A stretch of 64,000 nucleotides of DNA from Ananas comosus (lineage: Eukaryota; Streptophyta; Magnoliopsida; Poales; Bromeliaceae): NCBI RefSeq assembly GCF_001540865.1, contig NC_033621.1:22125279-22189278 (forward strand), written 5' to 3'. The notes below the pieces were generated by a model, which saw only the letters and a program-made list of their open reading frames with translations, did not search any database and was not told the origin of the DNA. The position numbers were made by a program, and so were the translations under genes. Below are positions 46,513 to 61,409 of this stretch, in pieces; the first letter of the stretch is position 1; each line of letters begins with the position of its first letter.

Positions 46513-47223
46513 TCAAAAATGGTAAGGCTCACAGAGTGAGCCAATAGCATGAATGAGCTTCCTCCTCGGCCCAACTGCGTAAGCACCCATATCCTTGAGC
46601 TTGCTCATAGAGAGAGAAACTAGTTGATACATACCAATCTTTTCCCTCTCGAATAACCGAATGAATCGGCAGAGACCCTTCGATTCCAGCCATTTTCTCA
46701 GCCCGCCAAGCCCTCGAAGCTTTCGTTCCAACATCATCGCCCGCAGCCGCCTGTTCGCAATGTTCGAGTGGCATATCGGCAGTCTCAGACTAATACCTTC
46801 CACTTTCAAAGACCTACCTTTTCGTACATTACGCTGAAATCCTAAATTCCCCTTCTGAACAGCATGACCTGAACAATTAGCTTGATAGTTCGGCACGACG
46901 CCGCTGTTCTTAGCTCTATCTCCGAAAGGGTTTAAAAAAGAATTCTTCTTGCTGCTGCCACCATTAATTTCAGCATCACTTCCATTCTTCGATTGCTTGT
47001 GATTAGTTCTTTTCGGCGTAAGCGAGCTTCCTCGACTGTTCTTTGTGCGCTTACTTTGGTTACGCCTTCGTACCACGCTTTCAACTTGAGGGTGTTGAGG
47101 TGACGGCGGCGGAATCAAAATGGTGATTCTTTGTTTCGTCACTACTACCCACTCGTCGTCTTCATCCCAATTACCGTCATCAATCATCGAGTTTGATGGT
47201 TTGATTACGGCATCCTCAGCCAT
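46513..47223 (-). CDS. SAM (sterile alpha motif) domain protein
   Basis: A single coding exon gives 236 aa from MAEDAVIKPS. An in-frame ATG nine codons upstream (47250) is also possible, but ATGCAG|GTCATT there could be a splice acceptor, so the shorter form is preferred. The N-terminus has an acidic segment WDEDDEWVVVTKQRITILIP. The middle is basic and low-complexity (KRTNHKQSKNGS). The C-terminal ~65 residues form a SAM domain (LRKWLESKGLCRFIRLFERE, then MYQLVSLSMSKLKDMG and PRRKLIHAIGSL). SAM domains mediate protein or RNA interaction; plant members of this small class are uncharacterised as far as I know, so no function is assigned. Confidence 0.85.
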   Translation of the reverse strand: MAEDAVIKPSNSMIDDGNWDEDDEWVVVTKQRITILIPPPSPQHPQVESVVRRRNQSKRTKNSRGSSLTPKRTNHKQSKNGSDAEINGGSSKKNSFLNPFGDRAKNSGVVPNYQANCSGHAVQKGNLGFQRNVRKGRSLKVEGISLRLPICHSNIANRRLRAMMLERKLRGLGGLRKWLESKGLCRFIRLFEREKIGMYQLVSLSMSKLKDMGAYAVGPRRKLIHAIGSLCEPYHF

Positions 47224-47682
47224 CGAGTTTGGTTGGCTAATGACCTGCATTTGATTTTCTGGGCGCGCAGTTCAGACGTGCTTAAAGGATAAGGTAAACC
47301 AATTAAGAAATGTAGTACTACCAATAATGTAGAAAATATATAATGCCGACTATATATTAGGGTTTTTCTCTGTTTAGTCTCGTAATATTCTGAACACAAC
47401 ATGCTCAAATTTTGTCAGAGCATATTCTTCACAAGATTAGTGAATTTGAGCATAGTGAAAGGAATTTTAGAAATATAATAACTAACATACAATATAAGAA
47501 GCATAAACCAAACTACTTGAAAGCAAGAAAGCATCAAAAGAAAGCAGGCGCAAATCGAAGTAGTACCGAAATTAGTTAGATTAAAAGCCTTGATATAACT
47601 TTAACGTCATAAATGTTCCAAAAATACAGTTTTCTGTCAAGTACTTTCCCTTGATGATCAACTTTTCTGTCCGCAGCAAAGA

Positions 47683-47817
47683 CTACGGATAAAACTAACT
47701 ACGAAACGAAGTACATGATTGGATTTGGTGTTCTACACTTCGCATGTACTACAGATAAAACTAACTACAAAATGAAGTACGTGATCGGATTTGGTGTTCT
47801 ACACTTCGCATGTTTGA
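47683..47817. repeat. ~67-bp tandem duplication in the SAM-gene upstream region
   Basis: ATAAAACTAACTAC(G/A)AAA(C/T)GAAGTAC through GGTGTTCTACACTTCGCATG occurs twice back to back, differing at a few positions. It lies in the presumed leader intron. Confidence 0.88.
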
Positions 47818-48846
47818 AACGACATATATAAACTTATTTGTATATGTATCAGACGCTACGGCCACAAGATTTAAGAGCCTCTAACTATCTCGAAAAGCCG
47901 CAGAAACGTACTTCATAATGTTTTAAAAAAAGGGAAGAGATTCTCAGAATAGATTTGTTGCAGTGTGAGTTCCACAGTTTGAGACATTAAGAATTACGGC
48001 ACGATAGGAAGCTATAAAAGTCGAAACCTTCTTAAATAATTGCATATCTAAATCCTCTTAATGAACACTAACTTAGATAATATTGGAAACAGAAATAAGC
48101 TTTAATTACTCCCAAGAAACCACACAACAATTACCATTAACAAATTACATGAATTATTGTAATATATATATGTATAGTTGAAAAATAAAGCTGCTGCATT
48201 GGATCACTATTATTATGCAACAATTCCGATAAAAATATTAGCAATAATCATTTATCTCTTACAGATGCAAAAGAGCATTGTGAATTCGTGACTATTTCAG
48301 GATTAGGATCCAATAAAACAAAGCATCCTCAACTTTATTAGTATTATGTTTTTAATTGGCACAACCCTCAAATTTGATTTTTTGTTAAAAAAATTTGAAT
48401 TATTCTGGAAAATTAAATTGAGAATGTTGTTAATTTTAATGTCTCTATCAACTACTAGCTATTAATTGTTAACGGAATCTATAATTAAATTTAACGAAAT
48501 TACCGTTGATTTTTAACAAAATCCCCAATTTAAATCACCAGAGTCATTCCAAAAAAAAAAGAGAAAAATCATAAAATAAAGTTAAGGGGTCTTTTTCAAA
48601 ATTGGACCTAGCAAAAAGAAAAACAAAAAAACGAGAATTTAACAGCTTCTGACCACTACAGGAGCAAATCCAGCTAAAATTTACATTAAAAAAAAAAACC
48701 ATAAAAAAGTAAATAATAATAATAATAATAATAAAAAACAGGGATCCATGATCACTGGGGCATCGTTACATCCTTGTATCGATTTTTTTTTTTTTTTTTT
48801 TTTTTTCATGTTAATGGGGGAAATGGAGAGAGACGAGTGATCGCAC

Positions 48847-49010
48847 CTAAGGTGGATGGGGAAAGAGATCTCGGGCGAGATTGAGCGGCGAATTCGGCGC
48901 CGGATTCGGAGAAGCTAGTGAGGAGTCGGCGACGGATACCCGCCTCACGCCGCCGGAGCGTGGGGATGTGTCCGCATGCGATCGTCCGTAGATCGGTATC
49001 CTGGCTAACA
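48847..49010 (-). other. Probable non-coding first exon of the SAM-domain gene
   Basis: A G+C-rich island in AT-rich DNA ends on the minus strand with CACCTTAG|GTGCGA, a plausible donor. It contains only a 10-codon frame (MRTHPHAPAA) ending in TGA. It probably represents the leader exon and core promoter of the gene at 46513-47223, implying a leader intron of ~1.6 kb. Confidence 0.5.
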
Positions 49011-50129
49011 CGAGAAAAAAAGAGAAAAAGAAAAAGAAAAAGTTAAAATAAATAAAACTACCCTACAGATATACATTTTTGCACTTTAACCCTTCTATCT
49101 TTTTAAAATCTCTACTGCGCCCCCTCCAAATTTAAAGTTGGGCACCCTGTAACGCCCCAATAGTCCCGTATACATAAAAATGATTCTGATTAAAATATAT
49201 GAGACTAACTAGACTTAATCATTTTAGACCGATGATTTGGGCCCAACGAATTAGTGTTACTAATGAGTCAGGTCGTTATAATTAATATCAGAACTGAATA
49301 CTAGCCGAAAGTGTGAGAATTAAATACTATACGGGACAAAGTGTGGACCCGATGATGCCCCAATAGTGTTAATGAATTAGATTGCGAAATTGCAATTAGA
49401 TTGTAAGATTTAATTACAATAATTTAAAAAAACTAATAAAAAATTATAACAAATTAAAATTTAAGGACTAAAGTATAACAATCCTCGTAGTTTGAACACC
49501 AGCTCGATTTTACCACTCTATGGTTTATAAAATGCACCGCTTCACTTCTTTATCTAAGAACAGGTTCTTACAAAGAATTTAAACAAAACGTGCAGGGGCT
49601 AAAATGCTACAGTTTAAACCAAACTTAGATTTCTCAATTTCCAGTTGGAATGTGTAGAGATTTTTAGGTTCCAAATAGCCAAATTTTTGAAGAACAGATC
49701 AAGAGAGAGAGACAAGAGGATACAACACATCAGAAACAAGCATTTCTCCAGAATTAAAGTAATAGCCCTGGGATGAACATAACAAACTCTATTTGCTTTC
49801 ACATTAATCACCAACATAATAAAAGAACAGTTCCAACACTCCTCTTGCTTCCAACCGATTTGCCGGAACCGACATGCTCATTATTATTTTGGATTAAGAT
49901 ATAATAAGAGAAAATGGTATTATTATGAACTATAAACTATCCATTATTTCCAGCAGAGAAAGAAAAAGGGCAAAAAGCTCCTAACTCTCTAATCCCATGC
50001 CTGCTACAACTTAATCTTCAAGCAGGAAAAAAAAATGAGCAGAGATTGCCGGCTAAAACATCGAACAACATAAAGAAGCCGCAAAGACTTCTTTCTCTTT
50101 TCGTTTGTTTTTTAGTTTTTCGGTCTCTT
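49011..50129. other. Intergenic region with a possible Gypsy LTR fragment
   Basis: At about 49149 CTGTAACGCCCCAATAGTCC resembles the start of plant Gypsy LTRs, and GATGATGCCCCAATAGTG recurs at 49352. No matching end was found, so this is at most a scrap. The rest is AT-rich with no gene. 49980-50129 is the 3' UTR of the thioredoxin gene. Confidence 0.4.
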
Positions 50130-52571
50130 TTACATCTCATTATCGATAATGTTCTTGATCATCTCTGGCGGGACGAGCCCTTCGGTGCGTATGGCGTCTT
50201 TGTTCGGATCCGGGCTGATGAAATACAACGTCGGGAGGCCGCGGACCTGTCAGTTGTAAAGTTGCTTTAGGGTTCGATACCGTCCTAGAACGACAAAAAA
50301 AAAAAAAAATTGCAGGTTAATCCAAGAATAACCATTTACCTGCATATCTCTCGCGAACTCGTATTCATCGTCGGTGTCTACCTTGACGAATAAAGCATTA
50401 TTCTCGTACTCCACGGCGAGCTGCAAGAAATATATAAAAGTCATCGTGATGGTTTTCTATGATAAACGGGGATGGCGGTAGGAAATCATCCAATACATTG
50501 TAAATAGCTGAAACAGGAAGACAAATGCAAATAGGACATATAATTTTAAACAAAATTAAATTATTTGCATATCAAGACCTAAAAAAGTGCTCCTTTGTGT
50601 TTAATTAGGTTAATTTTTGTTTTACCCTCAAAGCATTTGTACTCAAAGTAGTTCCTAAGCTTTGCATTTGATGTAATTTCAGGTAGCTGGCGTGTTAAGA
50701 TCAATTAGCCTGAAGAAATAGGAATAGGATTGATTGAATCTGGCTAGTAATATGAGAAAAAGCCTGCAGCGGAGTTTGATTTGCAGAAAGGTGAGATTAC
50801 TGGAAGACAGAATGAATCAGAAGAGAGGACATAACACGGAAAACACACAAAAATGCGCCACTTCACATATAAAAAACCTTTAAAATGTTTAATGCTAAGA
50901 GGCTCGCAATTTTCATATAAAGATCTTAAAAACTTCAATTAGAGCAACTCAAAATAGAATAACATTGCTCGAAATCAAATGCAAAGGAACATATATGCAA
51001 AGTAGACCCTCCTTTAATTAAACCAAGCAACCAACGTAAACTTCTACAGCTTCAATATCACTTATACTACCACTAACTATTTCCGTTGGCAATTCACCGC
51101 ATATTTAGCGTAACAAGAAACTTCAATTACACAAGTACATGAATCAATTATAGAAGTAAGAAAGGAAAAATCCGAAATCACCAGAACCAACAAAAGGTAA
51201 GGTTTAAGGAAAAACTTCAAAATGCCTCCCCATGATATGGCGTATTTGCAGTTCACCACTCTAAGTTCAAAGTGTATAGCACATTGCTCTCCTATGGTTT
51301 TCGTTTTAGTTTTCAATCAACTATTTCAAATATCACAAATCACATGACTGTAAAAAATTTACCACCACGTGTTTTGTACTTTACCATCCTAAGATTTTGG
51401 GTAAACTTTAATTTGCCCCCTTATGGTTTAGTGCATTTTCACTGTACCACCCGGTGGTTCGAAAGTTACACTTACCTATTTGTGCCCATTATAAAGTAAT
51501 ATAAAAAAGCGTACAAACTAAAGGATGGTAAAAACGCAATTCTTAGGGTTGCAAAAAATATTACTTTGCTATCCTATTTAATGGTAAATCTTTACAGTAA
51601 GATAATATGGATTTTACCTGAACTATGGGCCATATTGATTTGGCTATCCAACCTATCAAAAATTTGATTTTACTATCCAACCTTTCGATGTGTTTGATTC
51701 GAGTTGGTCAATGACATTTTGATTTTAAAATTTGAATGCACCATTTATCTTTGCAGGTTTAGTTAGTATATTTCATGCAATTCTCGCAACTATAAATTCA
51801 CTATAGCAATTAGTTTAAATTTTAAAGTTAAAATGCCGTTGGCTGACTCAAATCACAAATCAAATAAATTGTGAAAGGTTGGATAGTAAAATTAAAAGTT
51901 TGAAAGATCAGGTAGTAAAATCAAGATGGTCCTCAGGTAAGTTTCGTATAATATTTTTACTAAAAATAAAATCATAGAATAATTAACTCGCGCATTCTAA
52001 TGCGAGTTAGGGCTAATGAGCTAACAAAAGAAGGAGAAGAAGAAGAAGAAGATGAAGAGGGGATGAAAGAGAAAACCATTTCGAGCTCCTGGGCCATGAG
52101 AACACAGGGCCCGCACCACGTGGCGTAGAAATCCACCACAAGGGGAACGCTCCTCTCCCCCTTGATCATCTCCTGCACCTCCTTCGCCGACACCTTCCTC
52201 TGCTTCCCCCCCCCAACAGAAGCGGAACGCACCCAAACCCAAACAAACACTTAGAAGAATAACCTACGAATCCCAGGCAAATCTATATGTATATATACAC
52301 CCAAAAAAAAAGAAAAAAACCGAGAAATGGGTGTTGCGCCATTTACCACGAGATAATCCTCCCTGATGTACTTCCCCGGTGGGGACGACGCGGCGGAGAA
52401 GCTCCTTGCCATGCCCCTGCTTCTGCTTCTGCTTCTGCTGCTGCTTCTGCTGCTGTTGTTGGAGAAGCGCTTCTGAGTGGAGGGGAGGGAGAGGAGTGAT
52501 TTGGTGTGCTTCTGAGCGAAGCGGAGGAGTGGGGAGTGGGGAATCGCGGGAGAGGCGAAGGTGGTCGCCAT
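50130..52571 (-). CDS. CITRX: Thioredoxin z (CITRX), chloroplast
   Basis: Four exons (52571-52347, 52199-52077, 50420-50340 and 50246-50130) give 181 aa with phase-0 junctions. Residues 1 to about 62 are Ser/Arg-rich and transit-peptide-like. Family motifs follow: KYIREDYLV, PLVVDFYATWCGPC with redox cysteines C104 and C107, MAQELEM, VKVDTDDEYEFARDMQ, RGLPTLYFISPDPNKDAIRT and IIDNEM at the end. Thioredoxin z acts in the chloroplast nucleoid and associates with the plastid-encoded RNA polymerase and fructokinase-like partners; the tomato protein CITRX was named for interaction with Cf-9. All motifs are intact. The exon 2 acceptor lies after a run of nine G bases with a poor pyrimidine tract, but the family alignment fixes it. 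Intron 2 (50421-52076) carries diverged foldback MITEs. Confidence 0.95.
51205..51515. mobile_element. Diverged relative of foldback family I in thioredoxin z intron 2
   Basis: GGAAAAACTTCAAAATGCC followed by phrases like CTATGGTTTTCGTTTTAG, TTCAAAGTGTATAGC and CCACCCGGTGGTTCGAAAG recalls the family I modules. The end and target duplication could not be located. Confidence 0.4.
51596..51961. mobile_element. Diverged foldback MITE, family II, in thioredoxin z intron 2
   Basis: The left arm ATTTTACCTGAACTATGGGC and right arm GGTCCTCAGGTAAGTTTCGT are inverted relatives. The interior themes AATTTGATTTTACTATCCAA and TTGGATAGTAAAATTAAA match inverted. It is related to the copy at 37822-38123. An exact target duplication was not found. 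Confidence 0.55.
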
Positions 52572-53500
52572 TTCCCGGAGAGGGAGCGAGCGAGTGAGAG
52601 AGAAACAGGGGAGGTTTTTTTGAAGGGTTTTGCGTTATCTCTTCTTCGGGTTCGTCGTTCCATTTGAGTTTGTGCCGAGGCGTAGAGGCGAATTATTAAA
52701 GTGAACCCGGTGTATCCCAACATCGAGTGCACTCTCTCTGTCTAGTAGGCTAGTACCCGTCCATCCTTCATCGTCTGGTAATCTGCACCGTCAACTGGTT
52801 ACGAAATGTACGGTTCGATTCGTACGGATGAGCCCGGTGCAGGGAAATGACCGGTTACCCAAATTGGGCCGGGCTTAAATTTGCCCATTTGAGCCGGCCC
52901 TTTTTGTTTAACTAATATATTTTTTTGGTTGATCTTAAGTTCGTTTTGAAAATTTTCGAATTTGTAACCATTTTGAGCCCGCGAGAAACTTAGTAAAAGT
53001 ATTAAATCTTTTGTACCGTTTGGTCCCATTTACCATCCACTTTTTTTTAAAAAAAATGCTGCAGCAGCGCCTAAAATAGGCAGAATACTTTGATCCATAA
53101 TAGAGCGAGGGATTTGTTTGAGTAAAATTTTTTGTACTAATAACATAATAAGATGTTTTACTCAACAAAGAAATAGCCTTCGATATTACTATTGTATCCG
53201 AAATTTTATTCAGTTTTAAAATATTTGAAATCAAAAACTGCAGACAAATTTGGCTAAACTGAAACTGTTAATGAAGCCGCCGGATTCGCCAGAAAATCTT
53301 ACCAAAACTTCCAAGTGCGAATTTGACTGAACTGAAACAGTTCACTAAACATAAAGATTCATGCACAAAACTTCAAAACAATAAACTCCATGGTATAATA
53401 GATTAAAGCTCGTCAGCACTCCGGCCTTCCATCAAATCCGATTGAACTTGAGCAGAGCAAACAAAACAAAAACACTCGACGAATCTGATTGTTACCCGAA
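52572..53500. other. Thioredoxin z 5' flank and eL20 3' flank
   Basis: 52572-52740 is the presumed 5' UTR and core promoter of the thioredoxin gene (CT-rich in the sense direction). 52800-53500 is AT-rich without a gene. GGGCCGGGC and GAGCCGGCCC near 52866-52901 form a small inverted motif of unknown meaning. Confidence 0.45.
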
Positions 53501-56369
<2,869 letters not shown>

Positions 56370-56460
56370 ATCGAGATCGCGAAACCCTAGCGATCGCCTT
56401 CTTCGTCGTCTTCTTCGTCGACGTCTCCTCCTACGCTCGCGGATGAGGCGGGGCGGCGGA

Positions 56461-56535
56461 GTATTTATATGGCGTTCGGGGTTAGAAAGGATTGGGCAAA
56501 ACCCTAATGGGCCTTTAGTGGCCCCTTAATGGGCC
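56461..56535 (-). promoter_or_regulatory. eL20 promoter: TATA box, telo-box and site II elements
   Basis: The minus strand reads ATATAAATAC at 56470-56461, about 95 bases ahead of the ATG. Upstream lie AAACCCTAA (56499-56507, a telo-box) directly abutting TGGGCC (56508-56513), with another TGGGCC at 56530-56535. The telo-box plus site II pairing is the known signature of plant ribosomal protein and other translation genes, driving expression in dividing cells. Confidence 0.8.
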
Positions 56536-56723
56536 TAAACGGTCTACGAGCTTTTAAAATGCCTAGTGTTTTTTCCAAAAAAAAAAAAAAAAAAAAATCA
56601 AATCAAAAGAAATAATCGTAACCAAAGACTAAATTTGGTTCGATCATTTTTTTTGGAACTAATATATATCAAACTACTTAAGATCATGTACAAATATAAT
56701 TAATGTTATCATGATTTTTTTTT

Positions 56724-57147
56724 GGGAAAACTTCAAAAAACCGCCGTGTGGTTTTGTACTTTTTCATTTTCGTACCATGTGGTTTAAAGTGTATCAAGTT
56801 AGTACCATGTGGTTTCGCGCTTTCTCACTTTAGTATTCTGTGGTTTAAAGTGTATCAAGTTAGTATTCTGTGATTTTATTTTTGTATCAAGTTAGTACTC
56901 TGTGGTTTTATTTTTGTATCAAGTTAGTACCCTGTGGTTTTTAAACCACATAGTACAAAAGTGAGAAAGTGCGAAACCACAAGGTACTAAAGTAAGAAAG
57001 TGCGAAACCACAAGGTACTAACTTGATACACTTTGAACCACAGAATACTAAAGTGAAAAAGTGCAAAACCATATAGGATTATTTAAACCACCGGATACTA
57101 AAGTAAGAAAAAGTGAAACCACAAGAGAAGTATTTAAAATTTTTCCT
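56724..57147. mobile_element. Mutator-type foldback MITE, family I, copy 4
   Basis: It starts GGGAAAACTTCAAAAAACCG and contains the same ~30-bp modules (CTGTGGTTT...TTAGTAC) in opposite orientation on its two arms. It ends in a decayed AAAATTTTTCC. Flanks are T-rich (nine T bases on the left, TTTTACTTT on the right), so the 9-bp duplication is only suggestive. It lies between the eL20 promoter and the RING gene. Confidence 0.78.
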
Positions 57148-57701
57148 TTTACTTTTTAAGCTCAAACTACTAAAATTTTTGTTTCTTTAGTTCAATAATC
57201 CGGTCCAGTTTACTTCGAAGGGATAATTTGAAAAGCAGGTGTTTTTTAAGCTTGGCTTCGTTTAAAATTACCATGAGATTACATTATCTGTAGAAAACAC
57301 AAACATATTCCTACATACTTTCACCAGAACTTTCTTTTATCAGTACCAAATAGGTGCTAAATAAGCTCAATATGTCATATAGACATATTTTTCCAAATAA
57401 ATAAGCTTAATATACTGTATTAGCATATTTATGCTTCTTTCAAAGTTTGAAATGCGCCGAAAAGGCGCACAGAATATGCAGTAATCCTTACCACATTACA
57501 ACAGAAGAATTATTCTACATTTTCAACAAAATGTTTCAACTTGTATCTATACAGTTTCATGGAAAGCAGGTTTAAATTTTTCACAACGAAGGGGTAGAAG
57601 AGTTACAGGGCTGTAATAGGAAGGGAACAGCATAATCTATCATCGCTATTTACAAAAATCGAACGGAATTGCTCGCCATCGCAACGGAGAAATGATAATA
57701 A

Positions 57702-59483
57702 TTACTCTAAACACCCTCGACCCTCCCTGCTATCTATCGATAAAGCCGATACTTTGCAAATCGGGCACAGGTTCTTTAACAGCAGCCATTGTTTGATGCA
57801 GGTGCGGTGGTACTTGTGGCCGCAGTTGAGGGTTGCTATGGTTTCTCTCTCCTTGTACTCCACCTGACAAAAGAACAAGATAAAAAAAAAATTATTTACC
57901 GATCGAAGTAGGAATCGATTTGCCAAGTTGGAAAATAACAGAGTACTGATTTGCAAACATGAGTTTTTTAAAAAAAATTCCTTTTCTTTTCTCATTCATG
58001 CTAATAGAGAGAATCACTTGAAGGTGTTGTCTTTGGAAGCTGAAACTGGATAGAGGATAACTGAAGCAAGGTGGAGCTTCTGCAAAACTGTTACTAGATT
58101 AGAGCTGATAAAAAAGTACCAAACAGTTTCCTAGTAAACCCTCCTAGGGGCTCCTGCCGCAGGAGAAACAGAAGCCTCCAAATTGGAGCTTAAATTTACC
58201 CTCCAGAATCATCTCAATCACTATTGTTTTTCTTTAAACAAAATTTCTAAACGATGGAATGCGCCAGTAGATGACAGATCGCTCGCAACAAGAAACAGAA
58301 ACTAGTAACTTTTTTTTGCTTTTTTTTAAAAAAGAAAAAGAAGAAGACACTATTCCACATATGACCTGCATGCAACACAACCTAACCAGCAATGTCCAAA
58401 TAGATTTGTGTTTGAAAAAACAAAAAAAAAAAGGCAATGAAACCAAACAAGGCCTAAGGCTTATTAATAATAACTTGCAAGAAAAATATATGTACACCAG
58501 AGGCGTTCATGGGCAGTAAGAATAAAACAGACCTGGCATATAACACAAGCTTCATTCTCTCGATCAGATTTGGACTCTTTATCCGAGAGTGATGGTTTCA
58601 ACCATGGAATGTATTTACTAGTCCTTAAGTTCTTCAAGATGAATTCCTCTGTCAAGCCAGTATTGACGTCTCCTATTTGTTCTTCCAAAGCTAGAAGCTC
58701 CTGTAATTGATATTCAATGGTTTCTTTAGGTTCAAACAGATTCTAAGAGTGAAAAACTACGATTATTATATATACAACAATCTATTAGTTCATGTGATTA
58801 ATTGCAAATAAAGCATGCTAAGGGAGCTAAGAAACAAATTGAAGAACCAACAAGTATGAATTTCCTTTACCTCGTAAGTCATGCTGTCTATATCCAATCG
58901 CATGTCTCTGTGCTCATCAACTCCAGAGAACTCCGCAAAAGCAGCATGCTACATAGAAAAGAAGATCACTTTGCAATGTTTTTTATATTTCAGCAAAATT
59001 AGAGAGTTTTATTTCCAAATATTTCAATATACACATGTACTCAGAAACCAACTTAGAGCTTTCAAAATTAAATGTGGCTTTTCCAGCTAGTGCCAAGCAA
59101 GTATAGAGACAGAATTAAACTACAATAAGATTGGAATATATGTCATACAACTATACAAGAAATTTTCTTGTTAGAGATGCACTATTATTCAAAAAATTGG
59201 CAACATTTCTTGCTGCCATGGACCAGAAATTGCCTGTTCCAAGATTAGTTCACAAATATAAAAGACATGTTATGAAACATATGAACCGATTGCAGCACAT
59301 TTCAATTTATGACATTTATAGCATGCAAAACCTTATGCATGATAATGATTCATCTGAAAAGGGGATATTTTAATTTGAGAGATGTGATTGTTAAATGATC
59401 TATTCAAATCTCGTGTGCTTTGTGGATTAAATAATCGTCAAAAATGACCTACACCTCCCATTTCAAGGTTACATTTTATACAG

Positions 59484-59554
<71 letters not shown>

Positions 59555-61409
59555 TCCCGGCAAAACCATCTATTTACATATATAGTTCTACAACATCTGA
59601 ACTTCAGTATGTGTACCCTTGATAGTGCAGCTCCTACATGAGGAAAAGCTGGTTTGGTACAGAAAAGGTGCTCTGAAGAGGGAGATTTTCACAAATACAA
59701 GGCTATACATCAGAGTTTGCTGGGACATATACAGAAATAAATCTTTGCAGAGGTAAATATCTAATTATTTCATGTCATATAGAAAGAATGTTATGCAAAG
59801 CATAAGCCACTAAATGCTGCATGCATGAAAGAATATAAAACAGAGTGAAAAAGAATTCACCTCTGATGGCACCATCCTCACACTTCCACGGTTGAATTCA
59901 GCATTTCCCTGAATTAGATGCCAAGGATTTCTATAAATATGTTCAGCATTGGATGGAAAAGGTGGGAATCTGTGACCTAAATGAGGACCACTATTCGAAG
60001 GATTTAAACCTCCGATGAGCAAGTTATGGAAAGGGTGCTGGTAATTGGCAGGCATATCAGTATGATGGACAAGACCATGAGGTTGCATACTTTGTAGAGG
60101 TGGCTGATTTTGATGAAAATAAGGTATTGATCCATGATGTAGGCTACCTGGCGAAAGAAAAAGGAATCAAGTTATAATTCCAAACTTCATATTTAAGGAA
60201 GCATTTTTGGCAACTAGCAAAATATCTAATTTTGAGAGGTCTAGGTAAGACTCTTATGTGCTCCAAGTTAACCAAAATTAAAGTTGTAGGGACACCCCCA
60301 TAAGTATCACGATTTTCACATTGTGTCTCAGAAATATCGACCTACATTTTAACCCCCTTAAACTGCAAGTGTTCATTCATCACTTACATCATTCCTTGAT
60401 GTCCCACTAGACTATTTCTATCACTCACTTATAGGTCAACGGGGGTAGAATTGGGGTTTTTTAAATTTCAGGGGCTACGTGAAAATCATGACATTTATAG
60501 GATGGTTTCCTGCAATTTACCAATAATAAATCAAATGTTTTCTCACACAAAAATAAAAGGTAAAAAGCCAGCACCATTTAGGTATAGGTAAATTATCTAT
60601 TTTTCCATTTATATTATACAACATAGAAAGAAAAATAAAGATATCCAAAGAAATATGACATGCTTACCATGCACATCACTGGTTCCATTAACGTAATTCC
60701 AATGCATTCCTCCATGAGACATAGTGTTCCCATTCTGAGCCACCCATGTATTAGTCGAAGGCTGGAATGACTGCCCCCCGTAATTTGCTGGAGACAAGTA
60801 GTTATTATGATGCACAATAGGAAGGTCCCTCACAGTTCTAGAATATTCCTCAGGGGGTTGTATATTTTCACCTCCTCGATATTCTAATGGGGTAAAAGTT
60901 GCAGCATTTGGTGAAGGAACATCAGATTCGTAAGAGGATGAACTTGAGCTCGGAAATCCATTAAAAGCACAATAGTTTCCTGGAAAAGATTCCATGATTT
61001 TCCTCTTGCTAGATTCTCTTGCACTTTCCACCAAATTACCGTTTCTTCCAAACCCATCCATATTAGCAGCAACAATAGCTTGGTGCTCAATGGGAGATGG
61101 TATAGCGAAAACTCTGCTCGAAGATGAGGGCCCAATGTGAGGGTTGTAGAAGTTGGAAGTCAGAGAAGAACCCACATCTAGATTTGGAATTGGGTGGCAA
61201 TTCGGAATATAATTATACTGGTTGCCAGGATACATAGTTCTATTGTGATAACTTCGGTAATGTTGGATTTCAATATTCGAAGCATTGCTTGCTGATATGG
61301 AAAGTGGTGCGCTTCTGTTCGGGAAATCAATAGGGTTTCCTTGCGTGTGGCCTTCCTCAGGTTCAAGTCCAGAAATTTGATGAGTGCAGATAATGTTTCT
61401 GTATGCCAT
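57702..61409 (-). CDS. RING-H2 E3 ubiquitin ligase (MBR/RHG1A-like)
   Basis: Five coding exons (61409-60668, 60147-59861, 58948-58871, 58700-58533 and 57863-57702) give 478 aa, all in phase. The start MAYRNIICTHQ resembles the MGHRN start of one plant RING subgroup. Residues 1 to about 340 are Ser/Asn/His/Pro-rich and look disordered. DEHRDMRLDIDSMTYEELLA and TGLTEEFILKNLRTSKY are typical of this family. The RING-H2 domain has C421, C424, C439, H441, H444, C447, C458 and C461, all present (spacing C-x2-C-x14-C-x-H-x2-H-x2-C-x10-C-x2-C). It should transfer ubiquitin from an E2 to substrates, probably in the nucleus; the substrate is unknown. The zinc ligands are split between the last two exons. 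Confidence 0.92.
59487..59548. repeat. (TA)n microsatellite in a RING-gene intron
   Basis: A run of about 60 bases of pure TA lies in the intron between 58948 and 59861. It is likely to be length-polymorphic and could form a cruciform. Confidence 0.95.
60250..60520. mobile_element. Possible foldback repeat in the first coding intron of the RING gene
   Basis: GGGACACCCCCATAAGTATC with ACGATTTTCAC near the left end and GAAAATCATGACATTTATAG with GGATGGTTTCC near the right are loosely inverted. The body has alternating CCCCCTTAA and GGGGTAGAATT phrases. No exact ends were found. Confidence 0.35.

Noticed and set aside
49149..49370. Solo Gypsy LTR
   Set aside because: Only a start-like TGTAACGCCCCAATAG motif is visible; no matching end or target duplication was found.
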